From: Zoogloea sp041914405
GTDB taxonomy: Bacteria; Pseudomonadota; Gammaproteobacteria; Burkholderiales; Rhodocyclaceae
NCBI RefSeq assembly: GCF_041914405.1
Contig: NZ_JAYSDK010000008.1
Coordinates: forward strand, 62,001 to 126,000
Length of the DNA: 64,000 nt
Direction of reading: 5' to 3'
A program made the position numbers and the translations under genes. Position 1 is the stretch's first letter, and the number at the start of each line of letters is the position of its first letter. Below, piece by piece: positions 46,558 to 55,420 of the stretch. The notes under the pieces were generated by a model that ran no database searches, was not told the DNA's origin, and saw only the letters and a program-made list of their open reading frames with translations.

Positions 46558-46905
46558 TCAGGGCTGCGAAGGTGCCTCGCCCGCGCGGACATCCCCCTCC
46601 AGGCGCGTCAACTTGCCGTCTTCAAAAATCACGGTCAAACGGCGCTCCTGCAGCCCCCCCTTGCCCGGCTGAAAACGGTAGATGTAATCCCAACGATCCG
46701 CATGAAAGACGTCTGTAACCAGCGGCGTTCCCAGAACGAAACGCACCTGATCCCGCGTCATGCCCGACTTGAGCTGCGACACCATTTCCTGGGTAACGAA
46801 ATTGCCCTGCCGGACGTCGATCCTGTAGGGTTTGAAGAAATTGCCGACAGCGGTGCAACCGGGCAGAACGGCAACCAGCAGGACAGAGAAGAACAGTTTG
46901 CGCAT
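46558..46905 (-). CDS. bamE: Outer membrane assembly lipoprotein BamE (SmpA/OmlA)
   Basis: A 115-residue lipoprotein of the BAM complex that inserts outer-membrane proteins. The signal peptide ends in the lipobox LPGC (lipidated Cys at residue 17). The mature part shows the family pattern: RIDVRQGNFVTQEMVSQLKSGMTRDQVRFVLGTP (in short, QGNFVTQEMV and GMTRDQVRFVLGTPLV) followed by DRWDYIYRF. It is divergent from fur, the arrangement described for omlA-fur in several proteobacteria. Confidence 0.95.
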   Translation of the reverse strand: MRKLFFSVLLVAVLPGCTAVGNFFKPYRIDVRQGNFVTQEMVSQLKSGMTRDQVRFVLGTPLVTDVFHADRWDYIYRFQPGKGGLQERRLTVIFEDGKLTRLEGDVRAGEAPSQP

Positions 46906-46948
46906 GACGTTTCGGGAAGGCGGAACGGACAGCGGCTGGACGGCCGCA

Positions 46949-46977
46949 TTCTCAAGGTTGGTCTGAAACTATATCAT
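46949..46977 (+). promoter_or_regulatory. Possible promoter of fur
   Basis: TTCTCA (46949-46954) and TATCAT (46972-46977) are separated by 17 bases in the 122-base bamE/fur divergent gap. The leader after it contains an imperfect GC-rich hairpin before the fur start. No clear Fur box is visible in this region. Confidence 0.45.
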
Positions 46978-47027
46978 ACGGGGCTGGCCGGACTTTCGGC
47001 CGGCGCATCCAAGTTTTCGGGGCACCC

Positions 47028-47480
47028 ATGTCCAGCAATTCGCAGAACCTCAAAAGTATCGGCCTTAAGGCCACCTTCCCGCGACTCAAGATCCTCGACC
47101 TGTTCCAGAAGGTTGAGAATCGACACTTGACAGCGGAAGACGTCTATCGACTGCTGATCGCCGAAGACATGGACATCGGGCTGGCCACCGTGTACCGCGT
47201 GCTCACCCAGTTCGAACAAGCAGGCCTCCTGGAACGCCATTACTTCGAGTCAGGCAAGGCGGTGTTCGAGCTCAACGAGGGGCACCACCATGACCACCTC
47301 GTGTGCCTGCAATGCGGCAAGGTCGAAGAGTTCTTCGATCCGGCCATCGAGGAAAGACAAAACCGGATCGCCGAGGAGCGTGGCTTCGTCGTTCGCGAGC
47401 ACGCGCTCTATCTGTACGCGGACTGCAAGAAAGATCCCTGCCCCAACCGCCCAGGCAGCGGCCCCGTTTCCAGCACCTGA
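47028..47480 (+). CDS. fur: Ferric uptake regulator Fur
   Basis: A 150-residue metal-dependent repressor. The N-terminal winged helix includes GLKATFPRLKILDLF and the recognition helix region GLATVYRVLTQFEQAG. The dimerisation domain has the metal-binding HHHDHLVCLQCGKVEEF motif with its Cys pair, and another Cys pair in the C-terminal CKKDPCP. The length is normal. It is divergent from bamE and convergent with recN (12-base gap). Confidence 0.96.
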   Translation: MSSNSQNLKSIGLKATFPRLKILDLFQKVENRHLTAEDVYRLLIAEDMDIGLATVYRVLTQFEQAGLLERHYFESGKAVFELNEGHHHDHLVCLQCGKVEEFFDPAIEERQNRIAEERGFVVREHALYLYADCKKDPCPNRPGSGPVSST

Positions 47481-47492
47481 GCACCAATCGCC

Positions 47493-49160
47493 TCAACCGG
47501 CGCGCGGCAGGCCCAGCATCTCAGCCGCGTGATCGCGGGTGGTATCCGTGATATGGACGCCACCCAGCATGCGAGCGATTTCCTCGATACGCTCGCCAGG
47601 GCTCAAACACCTGACACGAGAGAGCGTCTCGCCGTCACGCGTATCCTTCGAGATGGTCCATTGCCAATCAGCCTGAGCAGCCACCTGAGGCAAATGGGTG
47701 ACGCACATCACCTGGCGGTCGCTACCCAGTTGCTTGAGCAGACGCCCGACGATCTCCGCCACCCGCCCCCCGATGCCGACATCGACCTCATCGAAGATCA
47801 GCGTCGGCGTAGCCGCACTCCGGCTCGCAATGACCTGGATCGCAAGACCGATCCGCGACAATTCACCGCCTGACGCAACCTTGGCGAGGGGCCGTAGGGG
47901 CTGGCTGGCATTCGCCGTCACCAGGAACTCCACGGTCTCCAAGCCACTGGCACACCCCTCCTCCACCGGCCTCACGGCGATTTCGAAACGCGCGCCAGCC
48001 ATCGCGAGCGACTGCATCGCATCGGTCACCGCCGCAGACAGCGCCTCTGCCACGCGTCGGCGCTCAGCGGACAAGACCCCGGCCGCGGCCATGAAACGCG
48101 CCTTGGCCACGGACTCCTCCCGCGCCAGCGCCTCCGGATCGGCCTGCCGCGTCAGACGCTCAAGGCGCAGCACGCTATCGGCCATTAGATCGGGTAGAGA
48201 CTCGGGTGCCACCTTGTGCTTTCGGGCCATGCCGGTCACAGCCTGAATGCGCTGATCGATCTCCGCCAGGCGCTCGGGGTCCACATCGAGCCTGTCCCGA
48301 TAGCGGCGCATGGCATGCAGCGCTTCATCAAGCTGAATGCTCGCTCCGCTGAGCAATTCCTGCACATCGGCAAGCTGCCCATCATGCTCAGCCATGTCAG
48401 CGACTCGCGCGAGCAGGCGATCGAGCTGCGACACAACCGCATATTCACTGTCCGCCAGTCCTTCCAGCACTTCGGCGCTACCGGCAATCAGGCCGGCAGC
48501 GTGAGCCAAGCGGGTCTGCTCCTGATTGAGGGTTGCCCACTCCTGCGGATCAAAGGCCAGCTCACGCAGCTCATTGACCTGCCAGGCCAGCAACTCGCGC
48601 TCCCTTTCCGTAGAGAGGGCCCCATGTTCGGCAGCCTCCCGCGCCCTCCGCAAGGCAGACCAAGCACGATACAACTCGGCGACCTCCTCCGCCTGAGCAG
48701 ACAGGCCACCATGGGCATCCACCAACTCCAGCTGAGCATCCGCACGCAACAACGCATGATGAGCGTGCTGACCGTGAATATCCGCCAGCCACTCACCTGC
48801 GGCCCGCATCTGGGCCAGCACGACCGGAACACCATTGAGCCAGGTCTTGGAGCGCCCGCCACTGTCGATAACCCTGCGCATAAGCACCGAACCGTCACCG
48901 GAGTCCAGCTCCTGCTCGATCAGCCAGTCTCGCAATGCCCCGCCTTCGGGCAGCTCGAATTCCGCGAGTATCTCCGCCTTGGCCTGCCCCGTCCGGACCA
49001 CCCCGCTCTCGGCCTTGCCACCCAACACAAGGCCCAGGGCATCCAGCAGGATCGATTTGCCCGCCCCGGTCTCCCCGGTCAACGCACCGAAACCGGCCTC
49101 GAAGTCGAGCTCGAGTTGATCGACAATTACAAAGTCGCGAATGGAAAGATGACGCAGCAT
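47493..49160 (-). CDS. recN: DNA repair protein RecN
   Basis: A 555-residue SMC-like ATPase for double-strand break repair. The Walker A is in GALTGETGAGKSILLDAL at the N-terminus. A long coiled-coil pair spans about residues 150-370. The signature region ASGGELSRIGLAIQV and Walker B TLIFDEVDVGIGG are at the C-terminal end, followed by VMCVTHLPQVAAQAD. It lies 24 bases downstream of nadK. No LexA box is obvious in that short gap. Confidence 0.96.
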   Translation of the reverse strand: MLRHLSIRDFVIVDQLELDFEAGFGALTGETGAGKSILLDALGLVLGGKAESGVVRTGQAKAEILAEFELPEGGALRDWLIEQELDSGDGSVLMRRVIDSGGRSKTWLNGVPVVLAQMRAAGEWLADIHGQHAHHALLRADAQLELVDAHGGLSAQAEEVAELYRAWSALRRAREAAEHGALSTERERELLAWQVNELRELAFDPQEWATLNQEQTRLAHAAGLIAGSAEVLEGLADSEYAVVSQLDRLLARVADMAEHDGQLADVQELLSGASIQLDEALHAMRRYRDRLDVDPERLAEIDQRIQAVTGMARKHKVAPESLPDLMADSVLRLERLTRQADPEALAREESVAKARFMAAAGVLSAERRRVAEALSAAVTDAMQSLAMAGARFEIAVRPVEEGCASGLETVEFLVTANASQPLRPLAKVASGGELSRIGLAIQVIASRSAATPTLIFDEVDVGIGGRVAEIVGRLLKQLGSDRQVMCVTHLPQVAAQADWQWTISKDTRDGETLSRVRCLSPGERIEEIARMLGGVHITDTTRDHAAEMLGLPRAG

Positions 49161-49184
49161 GAAAACAGAAGGAAATTGAGCGGA

Positions 49185-50069
49185 TCAGCCGTGGCGGGGT
49201 GTGGAGCTCCAGTGCAGCTTTTCACGCAGCATCGCAAAATAGCTGTAACCCACCGGATGCAACAGGCGAACCCGATGGGGAGAGCGAGTAATCTGCAGCG
49301 TGTCGCCCGCGCGCGTGTCGTAGCGCGTCTGCCCGTCAAAATGGACGCGGGAATCGTGCGGCGGCAACAGCACAATCTCGATACGGCAGCGGTCCGGCAA
49401 CGTGATCGGACGTGCGGTCAACGCGTGCGGACACATGGGCACCAGCGCGATGCCATCCACGCTCGGATGAAGTATGGGGCCATTGGCCGACAGGGCGTAG
49501 GCAGTCGAGCCGGTCGGCGTCGAAATGATCATGCCGTCGGAACGCTGGGTGTAGACGAACTCTCCGTCGATGCGCAGATCGAACTCGATCATGCGACCAA
49601 GATCACCCTTGTTCACAACCACATCATTGAGCGCCAGCGTATGAAACACACGCTTTCCGTTACGGAGCACCTCGGCGTCGAGCAATACCCGGCTTTCCTC
49701 CGAGTACCGCCCCTCGAGCACCTCGCTGATCTTTTCCAGCGCCACCTCGCGGGATATGTCGGTCAGGAAACCGAGTCGCCCCTGATTGACCCCGACCAGC
49801 GGCACCTCATACTCGGCCAGCCGGCATGCACTATTGAGAAGTGTGCCATCGCCCCCAAGTACGATCGCAAGGTCGGCCTGGACACCGATTTCTTCGTAGC
49901 TAGCGACGGAAAAACCCGCCGTCAGCCCCGTGGAGCTCGCCGTGCCCTGCTCGATCAGCACCTGGAGCCCCAGGCCTCGCAAATGATTGGCCAGCCGAAG
50001 CACCGCTTCAGCCACCTCGGGGGTCTGATACTTGCCGATCAGCGCAATCGTCTTGAACTCACAGGTCAT
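49185..50069 (-). CDS. nadK: NAD kinase
   Basis: A 294-residue enzyme that phosphorylates NAD to NADP. It has the diphosphate-binding GGDGTLL, the NE/D-type LNDVVVNKG, and the TPTGSTAYALSANGPI loop with the C-terminal VPMCPHALTARPI. The frame is open 20 codons upstream, but the ATG at 50069 gives MTCEFKTIALIGKY, as in relatives. It is divergent from hrcA and followed by recN. Confidence 0.96.
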   Translation of the reverse strand: MTCEFKTIALIGKYQTPEVAEAVLRLANHLRGLGLQVLIEQGTASSTGLTAGFSVASYEEIGVQADLAIVLGGDGTLLNSACRLAEYEVPLVGVNQGRLGFLTDISREVALEKISEVLEGRYSEESRVLLDAEVLRNGKRVFHTLALNDVVVNKGDLGRMIEFDLRIDGEFVYTQRSDGMIISTPTGSTAYALSANGPILHPSVDGIALVPMCPHALTARPITLPDRCRIEIVLLPPHDSRVHFDGQTRYDTRAGDTLQITRSPHRVRLLHPVGYSYFAMLREKLHWSSTPRHG

Positions 50070-50145
50070 GGACCGATTAAACCACATTATTCGCGAACGT
50101 CGCAGGCGGCCAAGACAAAACAGAACCAACCGGCACCATTCATGC

Positions 50146-50174
50146 TTCTCATGAGCGCGTCCCTTCCTTAGAAT
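50146..50174 (+). promoter_or_regulatory. Possible promoter of hrcA-hemH
   Basis: TTCTCA (50146-50151) and TAGAAT (50169-50174) are 17 bases apart, upstream of hrcA. No CIRCE inverted repeat is visible beside it. Confidence 0.5.
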
Positions 50175-50200
50175 CCCTGCGTCTCTCCGAGTCTTCCACC

Positions 50201-51229
50201 ATGACCAGCCTCGATCAACGTTCGCAAATCCTCCTCAAGACCCTGGTGGAGCACTACATCGCCGACGGCCAGCCGGTCGGCTCGCGTGCTCTGTCGCGGC
50301 ATTCCGGCCTCAAGCTGTCCCCTGCGACGGTGCGCAACGTGATGTCGGACCTGGAAGAGCTCGGCTTCATCACCAGCCCGCACACCTCCGCCGGCCGGGT
50401 GCCCACGGCAAGGGGCTATCGTTTCTTCGTGGACAGCCTGCTCACCGTGCAGCCCATCGATTTGGGCCAGATGCAGGAGATCAAGGGCCAGATCCAGCCC
50501 GGCGAACCGCAGCGGGTCATCAACGCAGCGTCCCAACTGCTGTCCGGCCTCACTCACTTTGCCGGCGTCGTGATCTCTCCGAAGCAGGACGCCATCAAGA
50601 TCCGCCAGATCGAATTCGTCAGCCTGTCGGAAACCCGGGTTTTGCTGATCCTCGTCACCACCGGTGGCGACGTCCAGAACCGTATCCTGTTCACCAAGCG
50701 CCAATACAGTGCGGCCGAGCTGGTCACTGCCGCCAACTACCTGAACCAGCACTTCGCCGGCCTGGCATTCCCGGAAATCCGCACCCGGATCCAGGACGAA
50801 CTCAAGCAGCTGCGCTCCGACATGACCGACCTGATGAGCGCTGCCGTCGAGGCCGGCAGTGAAGCGCTGGAGGAAACCCAAAGCACCTACGTGATCTCCG
50901 GCGAAACCAACCTGCTCGACGCCGAAGACCTGTCCTCAAACATGGCCCGCCTGCGCGAACTCTTCAAGCTGTTCGAGCAAAAAACCGGCCTAATGCAACT
51001 CCTCGACATCTCCAACCGGGCCCAGGGCGTGCAGATCTTCATCGGCGGAGAGAGCGGACTGAGCCCCCTCGACGACTGCAGCGTCATCACCGCACCCTAT
51101 GAAGTGGACGGCCAGCTTGTTGGCTCCGTCGGCGTCATCGGCCCCACCCGCATGGCCTACGAACGAGTGATCCCCATCGTGGACGTCACTGCCCGCCTGC
51201 TAACCAGCGCCCTTTCGGGCCACAACTGA
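50201..51229 (+). CDS. hrcA: Heat-inducible transcription repressor HrcA
   Basis: A 342-residue repressor that binds CIRCE elements of chaperone operons. The N-terminal winged helix includes DGQPVGSRALSRHSGLKLS (in short, GSRALSRHSGLKLSPATVRN), then DLEELGFITSPHTSAGRVPT, a hallmark of HrcA. The GAF-like middle domain follows. It is divergent from nadK and leads a unit with hemH (11-base gap). I found no CIRCE in this window, so the target is probably groESL elsewhere. Confidence 0.95.
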   Translation: MTSLDQRSQILLKTLVEHYIADGQPVGSRALSRHSGLKLSPATVRNVMSDLEELGFITSPHTSAGRVPTARGYRFFVDSLLTVQPIDLGQMQEIKGQIQPGEPQRVINAASQLLSGLTHFAGVVISPKQDAIKIRQIEFVSLSETRVLLILVTTGGDVQNRILFTKRQYSAAELVTAANYLNQHFAGLAFPEIRTRIQDELKQLRSDMTDLMSAAVEAGSEALEETQSTYVISGETNLLDAEDLSSNMARLRELFKLFEQKTGLMQLLDISNRAQGVQIFIGGESGLSPLDDCSVITAPYEVDGQLVGSVGVIGPTRMAYERVIPIVDVTARLLTSALSGHN

Positions 51230-51240
51230 CGAAAGACGCT

Positions 51241-52341
51241 ATGTCCCGCTACTGGCAGGAGCCAGCCTACACCCACGGCCAGGCGCCCCGCACCGGCATC
51301 CTTCTGGTCAATCTCGGCACCCCCGCTGCGGCCACACCGGAAGCACTTCGCCCCTATCTGAAGCAGTTCCTGTCAGACCCGCGGGTCGTCGAGATTCCGC
51401 GCCTCATCTGGTGGCCGATCCTCAATGGCATCATCCTCCGGACCCGCCCCGCCAAGTCTGCCGCCAAGTACGCCAGCGTGTGGACCGACGACGGCTCGCC
51501 GCTCAAGGTGCACACCGAAAAGCAGGCGAAGCTGCTGGCCGGCTTCCTGACCCATGCCGGCCAGCCCGACCTGCGCGTGAACTGGGCCATGCGCTATGGC
51601 CAGCCGTCCATCCGCCAGCAACTGGATGCGATGCGGAGCGCCGGCTGCACCCGCATTTTGGTCGTTCCGCTCTACCCGCAGTTTGCCGCCAGCACGACCG
51701 CAACCGTCATCGACGAGGTGGCCGACTGCCTGCGCCACTGGCGCAACCTCCCCGAAATCCGCTACGTGCGCAGCTTTGGCGACGACCCAGACTATATTTC
51801 CGCGTTGGCGCAATCGGTGCGGGATCACTGGAAGAAGGAAGGCCAGGCCGACAAGCTGGTTCTCAGCTTCCACGGCATCCCGCGTCGCTCACTAGACCTA
51901 GGCGACCCCTACCACTGCGAGTGCCACAAAACAGCTCGCCTGCTGCGGGAAGCACTACAACTTCCCGAGGAGCGCGTGTTCGTCAGCTTCCAATCCCGCT
52001 TCGGCAAGGCAGAATGGCTCACACCCTACACCCAGCCGACGCTTGAGCAGCTGGCACGCGACAACCGTGCCTCATCGGTAGACGTCATGTGCCCGGGCTT
52101 CGTCTCCGACTGCCTGGAGACGCTGGAAGAAATCAACATGGAGTGTCGCGAAGCCTTCCTCCATGCCGGAGGCCAGCGCTTCAGCTATATCCCGTGCCTC
52201 AATGAACGGCAGGACTGGATCGAAGCGCTAACCCGCCTGAGTCTCCGCCACCTGGGCAACTGGCTCGACGATGGTCATCCAACCAACGATGAATTGGCCC
52301 GCCAGGCTGCACGGGCCCGCGCCGCAGGGGCGCTCGCGTGA
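51241..52341 (+). CDS. hemH: Ferrochelatase
   Basis: A 366-residue enzyme inserting Fe2+ into protoporphyrin IX, the last step of heme synthesis. It has the N-terminal ILLVNLGTPAA, the metal-side His in LSFHGIPRRS (about residue 208), and the FQSRFGKAEWLTPYT and CPGFVSDCLETLEEI signatures with the conserved acidic cluster. It begins 11 bases after hrcA, linking heme synthesis and stress regulator in one transcript. Confidence 0.97.
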   Translation: MSRYWQEPAYTHGQAPRTGILLVNLGTPAAATPEALRPYLKQFLSDPRVVEIPRLIWWPILNGIILRTRPAKSAAKYASVWTDDGSPLKVHTEKQAKLLAGFLTHAGQPDLRVNWAMRYGQPSIRQQLDAMRSAGCTRILVVPLYPQFAASTTATVIDEVADCLRHWRNLPEIRYVRSFGDDPDYISALAQSVRDHWKKEGQADKLVLSFHGIPRRSLDLGDPYHCECHKTARLLREALQLPEERVFVSFQSRFGKAEWLTPYTQPTLEQLARDNRASSVDVMCPGFVSDCLETLEEINMECREAFLHAGGQRFSYIPCLNERQDWIEALTRLSLRHLGNWLDDGHPTNDELARQAARARAAGALA

Positions 52342-52387
52342 TAGGCAAGAGCGCAGCGCCTGCGACCAGCCCGCCGGCGGAGGTGAC

Positions 52388-52732
52388 ATGAAACTGCTGG
52401 TCCGCTGGGCGCTCAATGCCATTGCCCTGATGCTGGTACCGGAAATCGTTACCAGCATCCGCGTAGACAGCTATACCGCCGCCCTGCTGAGCGCGCTCTT
52501 GCTGGGCTTCGTGAACGCGATTATCCGTCCCGTGCTGCTAATCATCACGCTGCCGATCACCGTGCTGACCCTTGGCCTGTTCATGCTGGTCATCAACGCC
52601 CTGATGTTCTGGTCCGTATCCGGCTTGGTACGGGGATTCGCGGTGCCTGACTTCGCGACAGCCTTTTGGGGTGCCCTGCTCTACAGCCTGCTGACCTGGC
52701 TGGTCAACCTTGCTCTCGGCGACAAAGACTAG
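52388..52732 (+). CDS. Phage holin family 4 (YvlD-type) membrane protein
   Basis: A 114-residue integral membrane protein with four hydrophobic segments (about residues 5-22, 28-48, 52-75 and 88-108). The pattern FVNAIIRPVLLIITLPITVLTLG is typical of the superfamily IV holin-like / YvlD proteins (seen as LGFVNAIIRPVLL and LPITVLTLGLF). These are chromosomal, and a lytic role is not implied. The ATG at 52388 has CGGAGG five bases upstream. It lies 46 bases after hemH. Confidence 0.8.
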   Translation: MKLLVRWALNAIALMLVPEIVTSIRVDSYTAALLSALLLGFVNAIIRPVLLIITLPITVLTLGLFMLVINALMFWSVSGLVRGFAVPDFATAFWGALLYSLLTWLVNLALGDKD

Positions 52733-52750
52733 TGAGCACCACCATCAGAA

Positions 52751-53275
52751 TCAGTGCGCGCCTGACGCCCCTACACGCGCTGCACGCCGACGCACGCTCT
52801 TGCGCCGCACCGCGCCGGGATCGAAGGCCCCCACCAGCTTTCCGAGGGCAGCCGACCTGGCGTCCATGGCCATCTGGAACGCACCGTCCTCGCCGTATTT
52901 TTTGACGGAGAACTTGACCCGCTTGCGCTTTCCATCCGGTAACGGCCATGACGCTACCCAGAACCAGCGCTGCTTCTCTTCTGGCAAATCACGGGTTTCC
53001 GAGGCGCAGTAACGGCACACCCCGACCACGCCAGAGCGATTGTTCTTTTTGACGATGTTGGAATATTCCTGCATCGACAATGGCGGATGCGCCGCGATGA
53101 TCTCGTCCCGATATGCCTTCGCGGCCGTGAACGAGCGCTGCCGTCCACCGAAGACGCCATCACTGAAATGCTTGCGATAGATCACGCCGCGCCGCTGAAT
53201 CGTCACCAACCAGCCGTGGGTGCGGCTGGTTTCGTTGTCGACCCGACTGATCCCATAAGTGCTTCCCCGCCCCAC
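52751..53275 (-). CDS. Protein with two AP2-like DNA-binding domains
   Basis: A 174-residue basic protein. Two segments resemble the three-stranded-sheet-plus-helix AP2 fold: residues about 20-65 (GWLVTIQRRGVIYRKHF, then RSFTAAKAYRDEI), and about 82-150 (SGVVGVCRY, WFWVASWPLP, KRVKFSVKKYGEDGAF). A Cys pair (CRYC) interrupts the second repeat, and the C-terminal tail is Arg-rich. There is no HNH nuclease or integrase domain, which often accompany AP2 repeats in bacteria. The start chosen is the GTG at 53275, preceded by AAGGAGG; the frame opens at 53296. It is divergent from trxC. I infer a DNA-binding, perhaps regulatory, role. Confidence 0.72.
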   Translation of the reverse strand: MGRGSTYGISRVDNETSRTHGWLVTIQRRGVIYRKHFSDGVFGGRQRSFTAAKAYRDEIIAAHPPLSMQEYSNIVKKNNRSGVVGVCRYCASETRDLPEEKQRWFWVASWPLPDGKRKRVKFSVKKYGEDGAFQMAMDARSAALGKLVGAFDPGAVRRKSVRRRAARVGASGAH

Positions 53276-53430
53276 ACGCCACCTCCTTCCGCCCACACGG
53301 ATATCGCGTCACAGGCAGAATTTCGACCGATTTTAGTGGAACTTTAGATTTTCACGATATAACCAACGGTTTTCACTTGAAACACCGGATGCCCCGCCCA
53401 ACATAGACAGAAACCCTCTGGAGCCCTTCG

Positions 53431-53880
53431 ATGAGCGACACCGTGCTGATTGCCTGCCCCCACTGCCACACACTCAACCGCATGCCCGCCACACGCCTCG
53501 ACGACGCCGGGCAATGCGGAAAGTGCAAGCAAGCCCTATTCAATGGCCAGGCCTTGCATCTGACCGGAACAAACTTCGCTTCTCATGCGGAACGCAGCAG
53601 CCTTCCCCTGCTGGTGGACTTCTGGGCGGCCTGGTGCGGCCCCTGCCGCAGCATGGCGCCAGCCTTTGCGAGCGCCGCAGCCAAGCTCGAGCCGCGGGTC
53701 AGGCTGGGCAAGGTAAACACCGAGGAAGAACCTGGACTGGCCGCGCGCTTTGGCATTCGCAGTATCCCGACCCTGGTCCTTCTCCACGAAGGGCAGGAAA
53801 TCGCGCGCCACTCGGGCGCCATAGGCAGCGAGGACATCTGCCACTGGACGCTGGCGAATCTCGGTCGTCACGCCAGCTGA
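53431..53880 (+). CDS. trxC: Thioredoxin TrxC (thioredoxin 2 type)
   Basis: A 149-residue thioredoxin with the TrxC-specific N-terminal zinc ribbon (CPHC at about residues 9-12 and CGKC at about 29-32). The thioredoxin fold follows, with the redox motif WAAWCGPCRSM and the cis-Pro in SIPTLVLL. It reduces disulfides in the cytoplasm, often under oxidative stress. GGAG precedes the ATG. It is convergent with the kinase gene, separated only by a small hairpin. Confidence 0.94.
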   Translation: MSDTVLIACPHCHTLNRMPATRLDDAGQCGKCKQALFNGQALHLTGTNFASHAERSSLPLLVDFWAAWCGPCRSMAPAFASAAAKLEPRVRLGKVNTEEEPGLAARFGIRSIPTLVLLHEGQEIARHSGAIGSEDICHWTLANLGRHAS

Positions 53881-53897
53881 AGGCAGCAGAGCTGCCT
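53881..53897. terminator. Short hairpin between convergent trxC and kinase genes
   Basis: AGGCAGC (53881-53887) pairs perfectly with GCTGCCT (53891-53897) over a 3-base loop. It starts right after the trxC stop and touches the kinase stop. There is no T-run, so terminator function is uncertain. Confidence 0.35.
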
Positions 53898-55258
53898 CAG
53901 TTGTCGACGAGCTGAAGTTCCATACCAAAGCCACTCGCCGTGATGCGCTCGGCTGGAGGGCCGTCCTTCGACACATCCCGGTAGGCCTGCCCCAGACGGC
54001 GCGCCACAACGGTGACGAGCCGGGAGCGGAAGGCCTCCTGACATTCGTCCGTGGCCAGGGACAAGGCCGCCGGGTTGAGCTCCAGATAGACGGTGGACGT
54101 CGTCGTAACCACCGTAGTCATATGTTTGTGCTCCTGCTGGTCGAGATAGGCCAACTCACCGAAAACCTCGCCATAGCCATGCTCGCAGACACGATGGCCA
54201 TCGACGGAGATCTCGACGCGCCCGTCGATGACAATCCCAAAACGCTGATCGGCATCCCCTTCGCGCATCAACAGGGTGTTCGAATCCACCTTACGCCAAC
54301 GGGAGATACGCAGGATCTCCCAGATCTCCACATCCTCGAACTCCACAAAGAAAGGCATCTTGCGGAGGATTGAGTAACGCGTCGTATCCTGCGGGAGGCT
54401 CGTGTCATCAAGGATCTTGTACCTCACGGCCGACAAGTCCTTGGCAAAGTCAGCGCCGTTCTTGTAACGGGAATACAGATCCTTCTCGAGCGCCTTGCGG
54501 ATAACCGTATCCAGTTGCTCAGGTAGATCCGCGTTGATCTGCGAGACTAACGGCGGCTCGGTATTGAGGATCTTGTAGATCAACTGGGCCGGATTCTTGG
54601 CCCGAAACGGCAAACGCCCGGTCAGCATATGGAAGAGCACGACGCCAAGTGAAAACAGGTCGGTCTTCTGGTTCAGCGGATAACCCTTGATCTGCTCGGG
54701 GCTCATATATGCCGGAGACCCGACCCCCATGATGAAGGTCGAGTCGGACTCGCTCTTCTTGCAGATGTTGAGGGCCAACCCGAAGTCAGTGATTTTGACG
54801 TTGTCCTGCTCGTCGATCAGGATGTTGGCCGGCTTGATGTCCCGGTGCACGATGCCCTGGCGGTAGGCGTAATCCAACGCCATGCAGCACTTGAAAACAA
54901 CACCGATCGTCCGGTGCAGCGGCAACAGATTCTGGAAAGTGCAGTACTGCTCCAGCGTCGAGCCGGGGAAGTACTCCATGACGATATAGGCGTAATCTTT
55001 TTCGACAGCCGTATCGAAGATCTTGATGATGTTCGGGTGATCCAGGCGGCGGGAAACGTCCATCTCGGCCCGCAATAGCTTGAGAAGCCGCCGGTTCCAC
55101 TTCGCCCCGTCCTTCGACTTGTCCTCAAAACGGATCAGCTTGAGCGCAACCGGATCTGGATACTGGGGGTGCTCGGCGAGATATACGGTTGCCGTTGCAC
55201 CACGACCAACCTCGCGGAGTAGCTTGTATTTGCCGATTTTGCCGGGTTCTTGTTCCAT
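53897..55258 (-). CDS. Eukaryote-type Ser/Thr protein kinase with C-terminal cyclic-nucleotide-binding-like domain
   Basis: A 453-residue soluble protein. The Hanks-type kinase domain (about 11-270) is complete: glycine loop GRGATATVYL, K40 in VALKLI, catalytic HRDIKPAN (138-145), DFG (158-160) and YMSPEQ. The CNB-like domain (about 305-420) has LLMREGDADQRFGIVIDG and the cassette FGELAYLDQQEHKHMTTVV (367-385 region), where the Arg that grips the cyclic phosphate is missing. There is no transmembrane helix or PASTA domain. The frame opens at 55300, but the ATG at 55258 (MEQEPGKIGKY) is a natural start. It is divergent from grpE. I infer regulation of the kinase by ligand or intramolecular contact. 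Confidence 0.92.
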   Translation of the reverse strand: MEQEPGKIGKYKLLREVGRGATATVYLAEHPQYPDPVALKLIRFEDKSKDGAKWNRRLLKLLRAEMDVSRRLDHPNIIKIFDTAVEKDYAYIVMEYFPGSTLEQYCTFQNLLPLHRTIGVVFKCCMALDYAYRQGIVHRDIKPANILIDEQDNVKITDFGLALNICKKSESDSTFIMGVGSPAYMSPEQIKGYPLNQKTDLFSLGVVLFHMLTGRLPFRAKNPAQLIYKILNTEPPLVSQINADLPEQLDTVIRKALEKDLYSRYKNGADFAKDLSAVRYKILDDTSLPQDTTRYSILRKMPFFVEFEDVEIWEILRISRWRKVDSNTLLMREGDADQRFGIVIDGRVEISVDGHRVCEHGYGEVFGELAYLDQQEHKHMTTVVTTTSTVYLELNPAALSLATDECQEAFRSRLVTVVARRLGQAYRDVSKDGPPAERITASGFGMELQLVDN

Positions 55259-55360
55259 ACCTGCTTTACGCCCCAGAGCCTGGAAAGATGACCGGGACAC
55301 GCCGGACTCAACATAATTTTACACCCTCGGTGGATATCGAGCGGTGCAGATGAAAATTAC

Positions 55361-55388
55361 CCCTTGAAATCTTAACCCGCGCCCCCAA
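55361..55388 (+). promoter_or_regulatory. Sigma-32-type heat-shock promoter of grpE-dnaK-dnaJ
   Basis: CCCTTGAAA at 55361-55369 and CCCCAA at 55383-55388 are separated by 13 bases and resemble the RpoH consensus CTTGAAA-N(11-16)-CCCCATNT. It lies about 30 bases before the grpE ribosome binding site. No CIRCE element is seen nearby. Confidence 0.68.
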
Positions 55389-55420
55389 GTTATCGCGAGT
55401 CCCAAAAAGGAGCCTTACCC

